Assembly: GCF_019645835.1 (NCBI RefSeq)
Contig: NZ_CP080998.1
Span: 1,736,001-1,800,000 of the forward strand
DNA length: 64,000 nucleotides
Source of the DNA: Mycolicibacterium holsaticum DSM 44478 = JCM 12374
GTDB lineage: Bacteria > Actinomycetota > Actinomycetes > Mycobacteriales > Mycobacteriaceae
Direction of reading: 5' to 3'
Shown here: positions 41,692 through 50,198 of the stretch, piece by piece
How positions within the stretch are numbered: position 1 is the stretch's first letter
Layout of the letters: each line of letters starts with the position of its first letter
Notes under the pieces: generated by a model
What the model was told of the DNA's origin: nothing
The model's database searches: none
The model's input: the letters and a program-made list of their open reading frames with translations, nothing else
Position numbers and translations under genes: made by a program

Positions 41692-42857
41692 GCGCACGGT
41701 TGGACGCGACGTCGATGCTGGGCCGGGCGCAGGCCGAAACCGGGTTGACGGATTACGGCGATGCCAGCCTGCCGCAGCGGTTCGCCCTGGTCGTCGAGCA
41801 CCTCAACAGCATCGGCATGGACGCCGACGGCGCGCGCAACGCCGCCGACGTATGCCATTGGCTATTGACCGCGCGACTGCAGTTCTTCGAAGACCGGCGC
41901 CGATATCCCTTGGCCGATGAGGTGATCGAGCGGCCCATGTTCGTCACGGGCGAACCGCGCTCGGGTACCACGCTGATGCACGCGCTGATGTCGGTGGACC
42001 CCGACGCACGCGCCCTGCGCTTCTGGGAGGTGATGTACCCGTCGCCGCCGCCGGGCCTGGCCGCTGGTGACGATCCCCGCCGCGCCCGCGCGGATGCCGA
42101 CTGGCGCGAGATCAACGCCAAACTGCCGAAATGGCTGCACAGCCATCCGTACAACGACATGCTCGGCGACGGGCTGCCCGAGGACGAACGCACCTGGGCC
42201 TTCGACTTCCGGGTGATGACGCCGACGGCGTGGTGGCGGGTGCCGATGCCGACCGTGGTCGGCGGCCTGCCCACCGATCCCGCAGCGCAGTACCGCATCC
42301 ATCGGGCGATGCTGCAACAATTCCAGTACCGCCGACCCCGCAAACAATGGGTGCTCAAGGGTTTTCACGGGTTTCGCCTCAAGGAGCTGTTCGCGACCTA
42401 CCCCGACGCGAAGCTGATGTGGCTGCACCGCGACCCCGTCCAGGTGGCGGCGTCGCGCACGATGATGATGGCCGACATCGCCGAAGGGATCGTCGGGCCG
42501 GTGGACCTGCAGGCCGCGGCGAAGATGCACCTGGGCCTGACCCGCGAGAGCATCGAGAACACGATGACCAACCCGCTGGTCGGCGACCCGCGGATTCTGC
42601 ACGTCCGCTACACCGACTTCGTCGCCGACCAGGTCGGCACCGTCCGCCGGTTCTACGATTTCTGCGGCAGGCCACTGAGCGAACAAGCCGAGGCCGCGAT
42701 GCGGCGCTATCTGGTGAACAACCGCGGCGACCGGCACGGCAAGTTCCGGTACTCCACCACGTTGCTGACCGACATCGGTGAAGATCTCGACGCGCTTCAC
42801 GAGGAGTTCCGCCCGTTCCGTGAGCGTTTCGGCGTCGAGATCGAGAAGCGGAACTGA
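41688..42857 (+). CDS. Sulfotransferase-family protein
   Basis: A 389-aa protein of the PAPS-dependent sulfotransferase family found widely in mycobacteria. The 5'-phosphosulfate loop is GEPRSGTT and the 3'-phosphate block is WLHRDPVQVAASR. It would transfer sulfate to a hydroxyl of a lipid, steroid or similar acceptor. GTG start at 41688, overlapping the luciferase-like gene. Its presence in a catabolic operon is slightly unexpected, since sulfation protects or exports rather than degrades; it may detoxify a hydroxylated intermediate. That role is inferred. Confidence 0.87.
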   Translation: MSARLDATSMLGRAQAETGLTDYGDASLPQRFALVVEHLNSIGMDADGARNAADVCHWLLTARLQFFEDRRRYPLADEVIERPMFVTGEPRSGTTLMHALMSVDPDARALRFWEVMYPSPPPGLAAGDDPRRARADADWREINAKLPKWLHSHPYNDMLGDGLPEDERTWAFDFRVMTPTAWWRVPMPTVVGGLPTDPAAQYRIHRAMLQQFQYRRPRKQWVLKGFHGFRLKELFATYPDAKLMWLHRDPVQVAASRTMMMADIAEGIVGPVDLQAAAKMHLGLTRESIENTMTNPLVGDPRILHVRYTDFVADQVGTVRRFYDFCGRPLSEQAEAAMRRYLVNNRGDRHGKFRYSTTLLTDIGEDLDALHEEFRPFRERFGVEIEKRN

Positions 42858-42859
42858 CC

Positions 42860-43624
42860 GTGCACGAACGACTCTCGGTGCACAGCGTGACATTTTTCGG
42901 CACGCCGCTGCCCGAGCTGCAGTCGCACTGGGAAGCGCTGGGCGTACGGCGGCTGAGCCTCATCGACACCCAACTCGCCGAACCGGGCCTGAGAGACCTC
43001 CTCGCCCAGCACGGCTACACCGTGGACTCGGTCTATCACCTGTTCACGACCACCGCAGAGCTGACCCGGGTCATCGACGCCGCCGCCGCGGTGGGTGCGC
43101 GCGTCGTCTACCTGCTGACCGGAGGCCGCGGCGAACACAGTTGGGAGCAGGCCGCCGAACGGTTCTGCGTGGCGGTTGCACCCTGCGTCGGCCAGGCCGA
43201 ACGCGCGGGAGTGGCCCTGGCGATCGAGAACGCCTCGGCACTGTATGCCGACATGCACATCGCCCACACCCTTCGGGACACGGTCACGCTGGCCGAGATG
43301 GCCGGGCTCGGCGTGTGCATCGACCTGTTCCACTGTTGGGCCGAAGCGGGCCTTGCCGAGTTGGTGTCGCAGGCCTTGCCGATCACCCAGCAGATCCAGC
43401 TGAGCGACTACGTGCTGGGCGACCGCGCGCTGCCGGCGCGTGCGGTCCCCGGTGACGGCGTCATCCCGATCGAGCGGTTCCTCGCCCTGGTACTTGCCTG
43501 CGGCTACCCGCACGGCTTCGACCTGGAGCTGATCGGACCCCGTATCGAGGGGGAAGGCCGGTTCGCCGCGGCGCGACGCGCCTGTGAGACGGTATCGGGC
43601 ATGCTGGAAAGACTTGGCGCATAG
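42860..43624 (+). CDS. Xylose isomerase-like TIM-barrel protein
   Basis: A 254-aa AP-endonuclease-2/sugar-phosphate isomerase-like TIM barrel. Typical blocks are ALAIENAS (a metal-ligand Glu), CIDLFHCW and a late FDLELIGP with an acid. Members isomerise or epimerise sugars and related polyols, or cleave ring derivatives. GTG start at 42860, immediately after the sulfotransferase stop. There is no sugar pathway around, so it may act on a cyclic polyol or a keto-enol of the substrate; this is speculative. The family call is reasonable. Confidence 0.8.
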   Translation: MHERLSVHSVTFFGTPLPELQSHWEALGVRRLSLIDTQLAEPGLRDLLAQHGYTVDSVYHLFTTTAELTRVIDAAAAVGARVVYLLTGGRGEHSWEQAAERFCVAVAPCVGQAERAGVALAIENASALYADMHIAHTLRDTVTLAEMAGLGVCIDLFHCWAEAGLAELVSQALPITQQIQLSDYVLGDRALPARAVPGDGVIPIERFLALVLACGYPHGFDLELIGPRIEGEGRFAAARRACETVSGMLERLGA

Positions 43625-43632
43625 GGGAGCCG

Positions 43633-44847
43633 ATGGCGTTCGGAGACGGTGCGGACGATCTCGCGTTGAACGCGGCGTGGGGTGCGTTCTGTGACCGGCT
43701 GAAGTCGGCGGGCGAGCAGGTGTTCAAGGACCACAACGCCACCTCGGGCCTGCAGCGCGCCGACGGTTTCCGGTTTCTCACCCAGAACCTCGGCCAGGCC
43801 TTCGACCTGGCACTGGAAACCAGAGACAGCCGGTATCCGGTCATTCACACCTTCTGCAACCCCACCCGAAAGCTCGGCGGCGACTGCGCGGACTTCCTCT
43901 ACCAGCAGGCATGGATCGACGGTCGGTCGACGTACCGCCTCGCCGGGGAACGCGGCACCGCACCGTTTTTCAACGTCACCGTGCAGGGGCCCCGATCTGG
44001 TGGGCCCGGTGTGCTTTCCGAGCCCTTCGGTGACGTGCCCGAGGCCAACATGTCCGGCGATCAGCTCGATATCGGACCCGACGGCACGTTCGAGATCTAC
44101 ATCGGGGGTCAGCGGCGCGGGCCGAACTGGTTGCCCACCACTTCCGAATCGCGAAAGCTGTTCATCCGTCAGGGCTTTAACTCGTGGCAGGACCGGCCCG
44201 CGCGGATGCGTATCGAGCGTGTCGGCATGGACTCGCCGAGGCCGCTGCCCGACCCGGCCACGATGATCGACGCGATGAGGTGGGCGGGCGATTTCGTGAC
44301 GGGGTTGATGGACGACTGGCCGGAATACCCGTTCCGCTACGGCGGGGTGGACGCCGAACATCCCAACCACTTCCCGGGCGTCGGCCGAACCGACGCCGAC
44401 GCCAAGCGTGGGCGCGCGGCGGCGAACATGTACTGGGTGCTCGGTGCCGACGAGGCGCTCGTCGTCGAGTTCGACGCCCACGAGGGGCTGTGGATGCTGA
44501 CGAACATGGGCGTGTTCTTCACCAGCATGGACTACCTCTACCGACCGGTGAGCTATACGCCGAGCCGAACCGCGGTCGACCGCGACGGCAAGGTCCGCCT
44601 GGTGCTCGCCCACGCTGATCCCGGCTACCACAACTGGATCGACACCCAGGGCTTCGAGCGCGGAAACCTCACCTACCGGCACATGCTCGACGGCGCACCT
44701 GCCGAACTGCGCACCCGGGTGGTCAGATTCGCCGACCTGGCCGATGCGCTTCCGCCGGACAGCAAGACGGTGAACCAGGCCGAGCGCACCGCGCAGATGT
44801 GGGCGCGGTTCAACGGAATTCGTCGGCGTTACGGGTGGGGGCGATGA
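43633..44847 (+). CDS. DUF1214-domain protein
   Basis: A 404-aa soluble protein whose C-terminal part (about 270-400) shows the DUF1214 pattern (LVVEFDAHEGLW, NMGVFFTSMDYLYRPVSY, HNWIDTQGFERG). The N-terminal part is typical of the mycobacterial members of this group. The biochemical role of the family is not established as far as I know; it is frequent in actinobacterial lipid and steroid gene clusters. The ATG at 43633 follows GGGGAG. Its stop overlaps the amidase start (ATGA at 44844), so it is co-translated with the amidase. Confidence 0.8.
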   Translation: MAFGDGADDLALNAAWGAFCDRLKSAGEQVFKDHNATSGLQRADGFRFLTQNLGQAFDLALETRDSRYPVIHTFCNPTRKLGGDCADFLYQQAWIDGRSTYRLAGERGTAPFFNVTVQGPRSGGPGVLSEPFGDVPEANMSGDQLDIGPDGTFEIYIGGQRRGPNWLPTTSESRKLFIRQGFNSWQDRPARMRIERVGMDSPRPLPDPATMIDAMRWAGDFVTGLMDDWPEYPFRYGGVDAEHPNHFPGVGRTDADAKRGRAAANMYWVLGADEALVVEFDAHEGLWMLTNMGVFFTSMDYLYRPVSYTPSRTAVDRDGKVRLVLAHADPGYHNWIDTQGFERGNLTYRHMLDGAPAELRTRVVRFADLADALPPDSKTVNQAERTAQMWARFNGIRRRYGWGR

Positions 44848-46208
44848 CCGATATCGCGCTGCAGCCTGCCCATCGGCTGGCCGAGGCCATCCGGCGAGGC
44901 GAGCTGTCAAGCCGGGAGTTGCTCGAGCACCACCTGGCCCGGGTCGCGCGGTACAACCCACCGCTGAACGCCGTCGTCACACTGGATCCCGACGGCGCCC
45001 GGCGCGCCGCCGACGCCGCCGACGCCGCGCTGGCGCGCAACGAGGCGGTCGGTCCGTTGCACGGTGTGCCGATGACCGTCAAGGACACCTACCAGACGGC
45101 GGGCATGCGCACCACCTGTGGGCATCCGGAGTGGGATCACGTGCCCGAACGCGACGCGGAGGCGGTCCGGCGGTTGCGTGCGGCCGGCGCCGTGATCTTC
45201 GGCAAGACCAATACGCCGCCGCGGGCCGCCGACTGGCAGACGTTCAACCCGATATTCGGCACCACCAACAATCCGTGGGACACCAGCCGCAGCCCGGGCG
45301 GCTCGTCGGGCGGCGCGGCCGCCGCGCTCGCAACGGGGCTGACCGCACTCGAACTCGGCAGCGATATCGCGGGATCGATTCGGGTTCCGGCTAATTGGTG
45401 CGGCGTATCTGGCCACAAGCCGAGTTGGGGGATCGTGCCGCAACGCGGTCACCTACCCCCGCCACCGGAGGCACTGGCCGAAAGCGACCTCGGGGTGATG
45501 GGACCGATGGCACGCAACGTCGCCGATCTCGAACTCGCGCTGGACATCCTCGCAGGACCGACCGGGCCGTCGGCCGTCGGCTGGCGCCTGGAGCTGCCGC
45601 GCGCGCGTGCGTCGACGCTGGGGGAAGTGCGGCTGGCGACGTGGCTGCAAGACGCGGACTATCCGGTCGAGGCAGACGTCGGTGCGGTGCTCGATGCCGC
45701 GGTCGCCGCGTTGTCCGACGCGGGCGCGCGCCTGGTCGACGTGAAACCCCCGGTGACGCTGGCCGAACTGGTCGGTCTGCACCAGGTGTTGCTGTACCCG
45801 CTGATGGACACCACCTCGACGCTGTCGCACCGCCAGTGGATGTCGGCCAACGAGCGCCGCGAACAGCTACGGGCCAAGATGGCGGAATACTTCTGCGAGG
45901 TGGATGCGGTGCTGATGCCGATCACCGTCGTGCCGGCGGTCAAGCACGACCACCATGAGCCGTTCATCGAGCGGCTCATCCCGTTCGGTGACGAGAGTCG
46001 TTCCTACTTCGATCTTTTCGGTTGGGTAGGCCTTGCCACCGTGGCCTACCTGCCCGCAACGGCCGTTCCCGTCGGCCGCACCGCCGAGGGTCTGCCCGTC
46101 GGGCTGCAGGTGGTCGGCCCCTACCTGGAGGACCGCACCACGCTGATGGTCGCGCGACATCTCGAGCAGCTGCTGGGCGGGTTCGTCGCACCGCCCGGCT
46201 TCACGTGA
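44844..46208 (+). CDS. Amidase-signature family protein
   Basis: A 454-aa amidase-signature hydrolase. The Ser-cisSer-Lys triad is visible: Lys in TVKDTYQ, the cis-Ser in GGSSGGAAAAL and the nucleophile Ser in GSDIAGSIR. It hydrolyses an amide or ester; the specific substrate is unknown. ATG start at 44844 overlapping the DUF1214 stop. It ends the plus-strand operon that starts at 34188; its TGA at 46206-46208 overlaps the left arm of a 15-bp stem-loop, which probably terminates transcription between it and the convergent secreted-protein gene. Confidence 0.9.
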   Translation: MTDIALQPAHRLAEAIRRGELSSRELLEHHLARVARYNPPLNAVVTLDPDGARRAADAADAALARNEAVGPLHGVPMTVKDTYQTAGMRTTCGHPEWDHVPERDAEAVRRLRAAGAVIFGKTNTPPRAADWQTFNPIFGTTNNPWDTSRSPGGSSGGAAAALATGLTALELGSDIAGSIRVPANWCGVSGHKPSWGIVPQRGHLPPPPEALAESDLGVMGPMARNVADLELALDILAGPTGPSAVGWRLELPRARASTLGEVRLATWLQDADYPVEADVGAVLDAAVAALSDAGARLVDVKPPVTLAELVGLHQVLLYPLMDTTSTLSHRQWMSANERREQLRAKMAEYFCEVDAVLMPITVVPAVKHDHHEPFIERLIPFGDESRSYFDLFGWVGLATVAYLPATAVPVGRTAEGLPVGLQVVGPYLEDRTTLMVARHLEQLLGGFVAPPGFT

Positions 46209-46255
46209 TTTGTGTGCGTTTAGGCGCGCTCAGCGCAACAAAACGCACACAAATC
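46207..46255. terminator. Perfect 15-bp stem-loop between convergent genes
   Basis: Left arm GATTTGTGTGCGTTT (46207-46221) and right arm AAACGCACACAAATC (46241-46255) are exact complements with a 19-nt loop. The left arm overlaps the amidase stop and the right arm ends one base before the stop of the convergent gene. A bidirectional terminator is likely; there is no U-tract. Confidence 0.6.
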
Positions 46256-46256
46256 C

Positions 46257-46694
46257 TTACAGCCGGCGCAGCGCAAACGTCCAGAACTGCGTTCCCGGCG
46301 GACCGCCGAAGCAGCCGACGTCATACACCGAGTCGATGGTGCCTGCGAGCGACACCTCGTCCCAGCTGTAGGTGTCGCGGGTGGGCATGACATGGCCCGG
46401 GCATTGCAAACCGTCGGGCACGTCGACGGTCAGTGTGTAGCGGCCGTCTTTCAGAGAGGCCTCGCCGCCGTACTCGTAGTAGAACTTCAACCGCGATATG
46501 GCGCTGACATCCAAGCAGTCCGGTTGCTTGTTCGGAATACACGGCGAGATGAACCACACCCATGACGCCCGGTTGTACCTGTTGGTCAGCACGTCGTAAT
46601 TGCCGAACGTCATCATGGCCGTGGCGGGCGGGGCGACCAGCGTCGCGGCCGCCGCGAGCACAATGGCCGCGATGAGAGCCTTCAACAATTTCAC
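46257..46694 (-). CDS. Small secreted protein of unknown function
   Basis: A protein of about 145 aa with a clear Sec signal peptide: a basic start (KLLK) then a hydrophobic stretch AAIVLAAAATLV and a probable cleavage after ATA. The mature part is about 118 residues, contains four Cys (two possible disulfides) and many aromatic residues, and is probably beta-rich. I use the GTG at 46694 because AGGAGG (46701-46706) is 6 nt upstream; an ATG at 46700 abuts that site directly. It resembles the many small exported proteins of mycobacteria, without a known role. Not coupled to the P450 gene, which ends 53 nt upstream. Confidence 0.82.
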   Translation of the reverse strand: MKLLKALIAAIVLAAAATLVAPPATAMMTFGNYDVLTNRYNRASWVWFISPCIPNKQPDCLDVSAISRLKFYYEYGGEASLKDGRYTLTVDVPDGLQCPGHVMPTRDTYSWDEVSLAGTIDSVYDVGCFGGPPGTQFWTFALRRL

Positions 46695-46747
46695 CGTCAT
46701 CCTCCTGGCTGCATATCAAACCACCCGACGGGGGCTGGGGTGAGTTT

Positions 46748-48112
46748 TCAGTTGATAACGGCGGCTTCCTTGCGTTCGGTGATCGGCCGAGCGAGCTGTT
46801 GTTCATCGCAGATGCGTTGCAACTTCTCGAGAGTCTCGTCGAGTCCGGGGCCCAGCGGCTTGCTCGGGGTGAACGTGGCGGGCAGATTACGCATGCCCTG
46901 GATGACGCCGATCGTCTCGTAGTGCACGGTGCCCGCGGGATCACACACATAGTCGGGCATCCGGTCGAGTACCGCCGTCAACATCGACTTGAACACGGTG
47001 CGCGCGACGTTGGACCCCACACAGCGGTGCACACCGATGCCGAAGCTGAAGTGACGATTGCCTTTTCGATCCAGCACGATCTCGTTGGGCTTGTCGAACA
47101 CCGACGGGTCGCGGTTGGCCATCGCCCACGACAGCCACAGCCGCTCATATTGCTTGAACTGCTGACCTTCCACCTCGACGTCCTCGGCGAAGGTGCGACC
47201 GTCGCCGGGTGCGGGCGTGAAGAAGCGCAGGAACTCCTCGGTGGCAGGGTGCAGCAGCGTGTCGCGTTCTTTGCTGAGCCGCTCGCGTTCGTCGGGATGC
47301 TCGCCCAGCCACTCCAGGGCGTGCGCGGTAAGCGCGGTGGTGGTGTCGAAGCCGCCGCCGATCACCAGGCCGAGATTGCCCAGGATCTCCATATCGGGCG
47401 CGGGTTCGCCGTCGATGCGCAGTTGCAGCAGCGCATTGACGAGTCCGGGCCGCGGGTTCTCCCGAATCTCCATCATGTTGTTGATGATGTCGATGCCCAT
47501 CTCGCGATGCTGCTCGTTGATCTTCTCGCGTTCGGGGGCGTGTTCGGGGGTGTACACCGAAGCGTGAGTGGGCTCGCTGTAGACGTTCCACTTTTTGAGT
47601 TCGATGCCCATCATCGCCAGCGTGAACACCGCAGGCACCACGTTGGCCAGATGCTCGACGAAGTCGATGCGACCGCTCTCGATGTGTTCGTCGAGCGCCG
47701 CGCGGGTGATCTCGTCGACGAACGGCTCCCAGCGCTTGATCGCGGCCGGCGAAAGGTACGGGTTGAGCGCGCCGCGGTAGATGCTGTGCTCGGGCTCGTC
47801 CATCTCCAGGATGCCGCCGCGCACCACGGTGGCGCGGCTGGCTTTGGGAATGGTGATGCCCTGAAACGGTGTCTCACCGGTGATGTCGTGGTGATTGGAC
47901 ACCGCCGGACAGCGGGCCAGTTCGAACACGTACCTGCTGTCGGCGGCGACCCAGTGCCCGTTGTAGGTGTCGGTCCACGCGATCGGGCACCGGGACTGCA
48001 TCTCCTCGGTGATCTTCTCGAACTGCAGCCGGTATTCCGGCGTGTGGCGATCGAAGTGATACCGATGTTTTTTGCGATCGCTGTCGGCGGCGCTCAAGTC
48101 GTCGACGGTCAC
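46748..48112 (-). CDS. Cytochrome P450
   Basis: A 454-aa P450, longer than the other two. The I-helix motif is GGGFDTT (252-258) with Asp-Thr instead of Glu-Thr, ExxR is E293-R296, and the heme loop FSFGIGVHRCVGSNVAR puts the thiolate at C364. An N-terminal extension and a long C-terminal tail (to 454) account for the length. The GTG at 48112 is 25 nt after the ferredoxin stop, so the two are co-transcribed with the ferredoxin first. Together with the SDRs upstream it may oxidise and then dehydrogenate an alcohol. I cannot assign a CYP family. Confidence 0.92.
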   Translation of the reverse strand: MTVDDLSAADSDRKKHRYHFDRHTPEYRLQFEKITEEMQSRCPIAWTDTYNGHWVAADSRYVFELARCPAVSNHHDITGETPFQGITIPKASRATVVRGGILEMDEPEHSIYRGALNPYLSPAAIKRWEPFVDEITRAALDEHIESGRIDFVEHLANVVPAVFTLAMMGIELKKWNVYSEPTHASVYTPEHAPEREKINEQHREMGIDIINNMMEIRENPRPGLVNALLQLRIDGEPAPDMEILGNLGLVIGGGFDTTTALTAHALEWLGEHPDERERLSKERDTLLHPATEEFLRFFTPAPGDGRTFAEDVEVEGQQFKQYERLWLSWAMANRDPSVFDKPNEIVLDRKGNRHFSFGIGVHRCVGSNVARTVFKSMLTAVLDRMPDYVCDPAGTVHYETIGVIQGMRNLPATFTPSKPLGPGLDETLEKLQRICDEQQLARPITERKEAAVIN

Positions 48113-48137
48113 GTCTGCTCTCCTGTGTTCTGCTCAG

Positions 48138-48332
48138 TCACTCTTCGATCGTGATGGCCTGTTCCGGACAGGACTGGGCGGCTTCGCGCACCGCCTCCTG
48201 TTGATCCGGCGGAACCACTTCGTTGACCGGTGATGAGGTGCCGTCAATATCGCTGAGCACAAACGAATCCGGCGCGATCATCGCGCACAGCGTGTGGCCC
48301 TGGCACCGTGCCGGGTCGACGAAAACCTTCAT
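48138..48332 (-). CDS. P450-associated ferredoxin
   Basis: A 64-aa ferredoxin with ligands C10, C16 and C55 (CQGHTLC and SCP); the fourth position is Ala20, so a [3Fe-4S] cluster is expected. The variable residue in the CxxXxxC motif is His, as in the ferredoxin at 21808. It precedes the P450 gene instead of following it, the reverse of the other P450 pairs. ATG start at 48332. The gap to the SDR upstream is 16 nt, so it is part of the operon from 49934. Confidence 0.92.
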   Translation of the reverse strand: MKVFVDPARCQGHTLCAMIAPDSFVLSDIDGTSSPVNEVVPPDQQEAVREAAQSCPEQAITIEE

Positions 48333-48348
48333 CTGCGTTGACCTCCGG

Positions 48349-49209
48349 TTAGTTGTGGTAGTCGTACCACTTGAGGTACCCGCCGGCGTCCACCCGGACC
48401 TGCATGCCGGTGACGTAGCGGGCTTCGTCGGAGGCCAACCACAACACGGCGTTGCTGATGTCGACCGGCTCGATCCACGGCACCTTCATCGCCTGCTGCA
48501 CATAGAACACCGGCTCGGCGTCCTGCAGCGTCGGCTTCTCGAGATCAGGCCGAAACGACCGGTACATCGGTTCGCTGCGCAGCATGTCGGTGTTGCAGTT
48601 GGTCGGATGCACGACGTTGGCGCGGATGCCGCGCGGGGCCAGTTCGGTCGCCAGATCGTGGACATATGCCGACAGCGCACGTTTGGAGTGCACGTAGGCC
48701 ATGCCGCCGGGGTCGTTGCCGGGATCGTTCTTCTGGTGGGTGTCCATCAGCGCTGCGGTGGATCCGGTCGCCACGATCGCCGCGCCCTCGGTCAGGTGCG
48801 GCAGCGCCACGTTGATCGCGTTGAGGGTGCCGACCAGGTTGGTGTTGATGACGTCGACCCAGGCCTGAAGCGGCGGTTGGCCTTTCATGCCTGCCACGCC
48901 CGCCTGGGCAACCACGATGTCGACCTTGCCGAACTCGGCGATGCCGCGTTCCAGCGCCTCACGCAGTTGGCCGGCCTCGCGGACGTCGGCCTGCGCGGTC
49001 ACCGCGGCACGGCCGGTCTTCTCGACGAGCTTCCCGGTCTCTTCGAGATCCTCGGGCGTCGCCATCGGGTAGCCGATCGTCGGGATGTCCTGACACAGGT
49101 CGACGGCGATGATGTCGGCGCCCTCTTCGGCGAGCCGGACCGCGTGGCTGCGGCCCTGCCCGCGCGCCGCGCCGGTGACGAAAGCGACCTTTCCCTGTAC
49201 GCGTCCCAC
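48349..49209 (-). CDS. Mycofactocin-coupled SDR-family oxidoreductase
   Basis: A 286-aa SDR that shows the features of the mycofactocin-dependent subgroup: GRVQGKVAFVTGAARGQGRS at the start, and an insertion after the first fold half (CQDIPTIGYPMATPEDL). VVAQAGV is at the NNAG position and YVHSKRA the active site. These enzymes keep their nicotinamide bound and pass electrons to mycofactocin, commonly oxidising alcohols. The GTG at 49209 is the start; sequence upstream in the same frame is a shadow of the next SDR. Together with the P450 and the divergent aldehyde dehydrogenase it suggests an alcohol-to-acid route. Confidence 0.9.
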   Translation of the reverse strand: MGRVQGKVAFVTGAARGQGRSHAVRLAEEGADIIAVDLCQDIPTIGYPMATPEDLEETGKLVEKTGRAAVTAQADVREAGQLREALERGIAEFGKVDIVVAQAGVAGMKGQPPLQAWVDVINTNLVGTLNAINVALPHLTEGAAIVATGSTAALMDTHQKNDPGNDPGGMAYVHSKRALSAYVHDLATELAPRGIRANVVHPTNCNTDMLRSEPMYRSFRPDLEKPTLQDAEPVFYVQQAMKVPWIEPVDISNAVLWLASDEARYVTGMQVRVDAGGYLKWYDYHN

Positions 49210-49235
49210 TACTTGTGTCCTTTCGTTATCGGCCG

Positions 49236-49934
49236 TTAGGTGTTTCGGCCGCCGTTGACGCCCAAGATCTGTCCGGTGATGTAGCCCGCCTCCTCGGAGA
49301 CGAGAAATGCGCATGCGGCGGCGATGTCCTCGGGTCTGCCGATGCGCCGCACCGGTGTGGTGTCGATGCTCTGCTGCACCTTGAGGTAGCCACGCTCTTC
49401 GGATTTGCGCAGCATCGGGGTATCGATGAAACCGGGCGGCACGGCGTTGACCGTGATGCCGGCCGGTCCGTACTCCAGCGCCAGGGATTTGGTCAGCCCG
49501 TTGACCGCCGACTTGGCCGCCACATACGGCGACATGTAGGGCTGGCCCGAATGCGTGCTGGAGGAGGAGATGTTGACGATTCGGCCCCAGCCGGCCTCGA
49601 TCATGTCGGGCAGCACGGCCTGCACGCAGTGGAAGACGCCGTTGAGGTTGACGTCGATCACCCGCTGCCAGTCCTCGAACGCGATGTCGGTGAAGCGCTT
49701 GAATTTTTCCAGCCCGGCGGCGTTGACCAGAACCGTCACCGGACCGAGTTGGGCGCGCACCGCCTCGAGCGCGGCGTCGATCTGGGCCCGGTCGGTCACG
49801 TCGGCGGTGAAGGCGAGTTCGGCGTTCGATGCGGTGATGTCGATCGTGGCGACGTTCAAGCCGTCCGCGCGCAACCGTTGGGCGACGGCCTGCCCGATGC
49901 CCGAACCACCACCGGTCACAACGGCGTTCTTCAT
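49236..49934 (-). CDS. Short-chain dehydrogenase/reductase
   Basis: A 232-aa classical SDR. GGGSGIG is the dinucleotide motif, LVNAAGLE the NNAG position, and ISSSSTH with YVAAK the catalytic residues. The C-terminus ends GQILGVNGG. It is similar in pattern to the SDR at 17153. The start is the ATG at 49934, first gene of the minus-strand operon SDR, mycofactocin SDR, ferredoxin, P450. Its promoter region contains a GAGAA-type site that overlaps a CATAAT -10-like hexamer, so it is probably controlled by the same repressor as the sites at 20468 and 34142. Confidence 0.9.
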   Translation of the reverse strand: MKNAVVTGGGSGIGQAVAQRLRADGLNVATIDITASNAELAFTADVTDRAQIDAALEAVRAQLGPVTVLVNAAGLEKFKRFTDIAFEDWQRVIDVNLNGVFHCVQAVLPDMIEAGWGRIVNISSSSTHSGQPYMSPYVAAKSAVNGLTKSLALEYGPAGITVNAVPPGFIDTPMLRKSEERGYLKVQQSIDTTPVRRIGRPEDIAAACAFLVSEEAGYITGQILGVNGGRNT

Positions 49935-49979
49935 GCCACCGCCCGAGCGTCAACTATCAAGAATCGTCCTTCCGATTAT

Positions 49980-49994
49980 GAGAACCGTACTCTC
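49980..49994. promoter_or_regulatory. GAGAA-type site in the SDR/aldehyde dehydrogenase divergent region
   Basis: GAGAACCGTACTCTC keeps GAGA and TCTC as outer arms, with one inner mismatch. On the minus strand it overlaps a CATAAT hexamer 46 nt upstream of the SDR start. It fits the family of sites at 20468, 34018 and 34142. Confidence 0.45.
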
Positions 49995-50144
49995 GGGACG
50001 TGGCATCCCGCAAGACACTAACCGATCAAGATTCGCACTGGTGAGACGTTTGGCAGACGATTGTCGCACCATTAATCGCAGGCAGGGGCGATTCCGGTCA
50101 TTTCCTTGAGTTCTCTTGTCGCGAATGTATGATTCGCCGGGGAT

Positions 50145-50159
50145 GAGAATGAAGTTTCC
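50145..50159. promoter_or_regulatory. Degenerate GAGAA-type site before the aldehyde dehydrogenase
   Basis: GAGAATGAAGTTTCC keeps the left arm exactly and four of six bases on the right. It lies 40 nt upstream of the aldehyde dehydrogenase ATG and mirrors the site at 49980 for the opposite gene. Weak alone; listed because position and spacing agree. The remaining 49935-50198 gap shows no gene. Confidence 0.3.
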
Positions 50160-50198
50160 ATCACATTGCGCCAGATGGGACGTGTGTTGAGGAGAACA

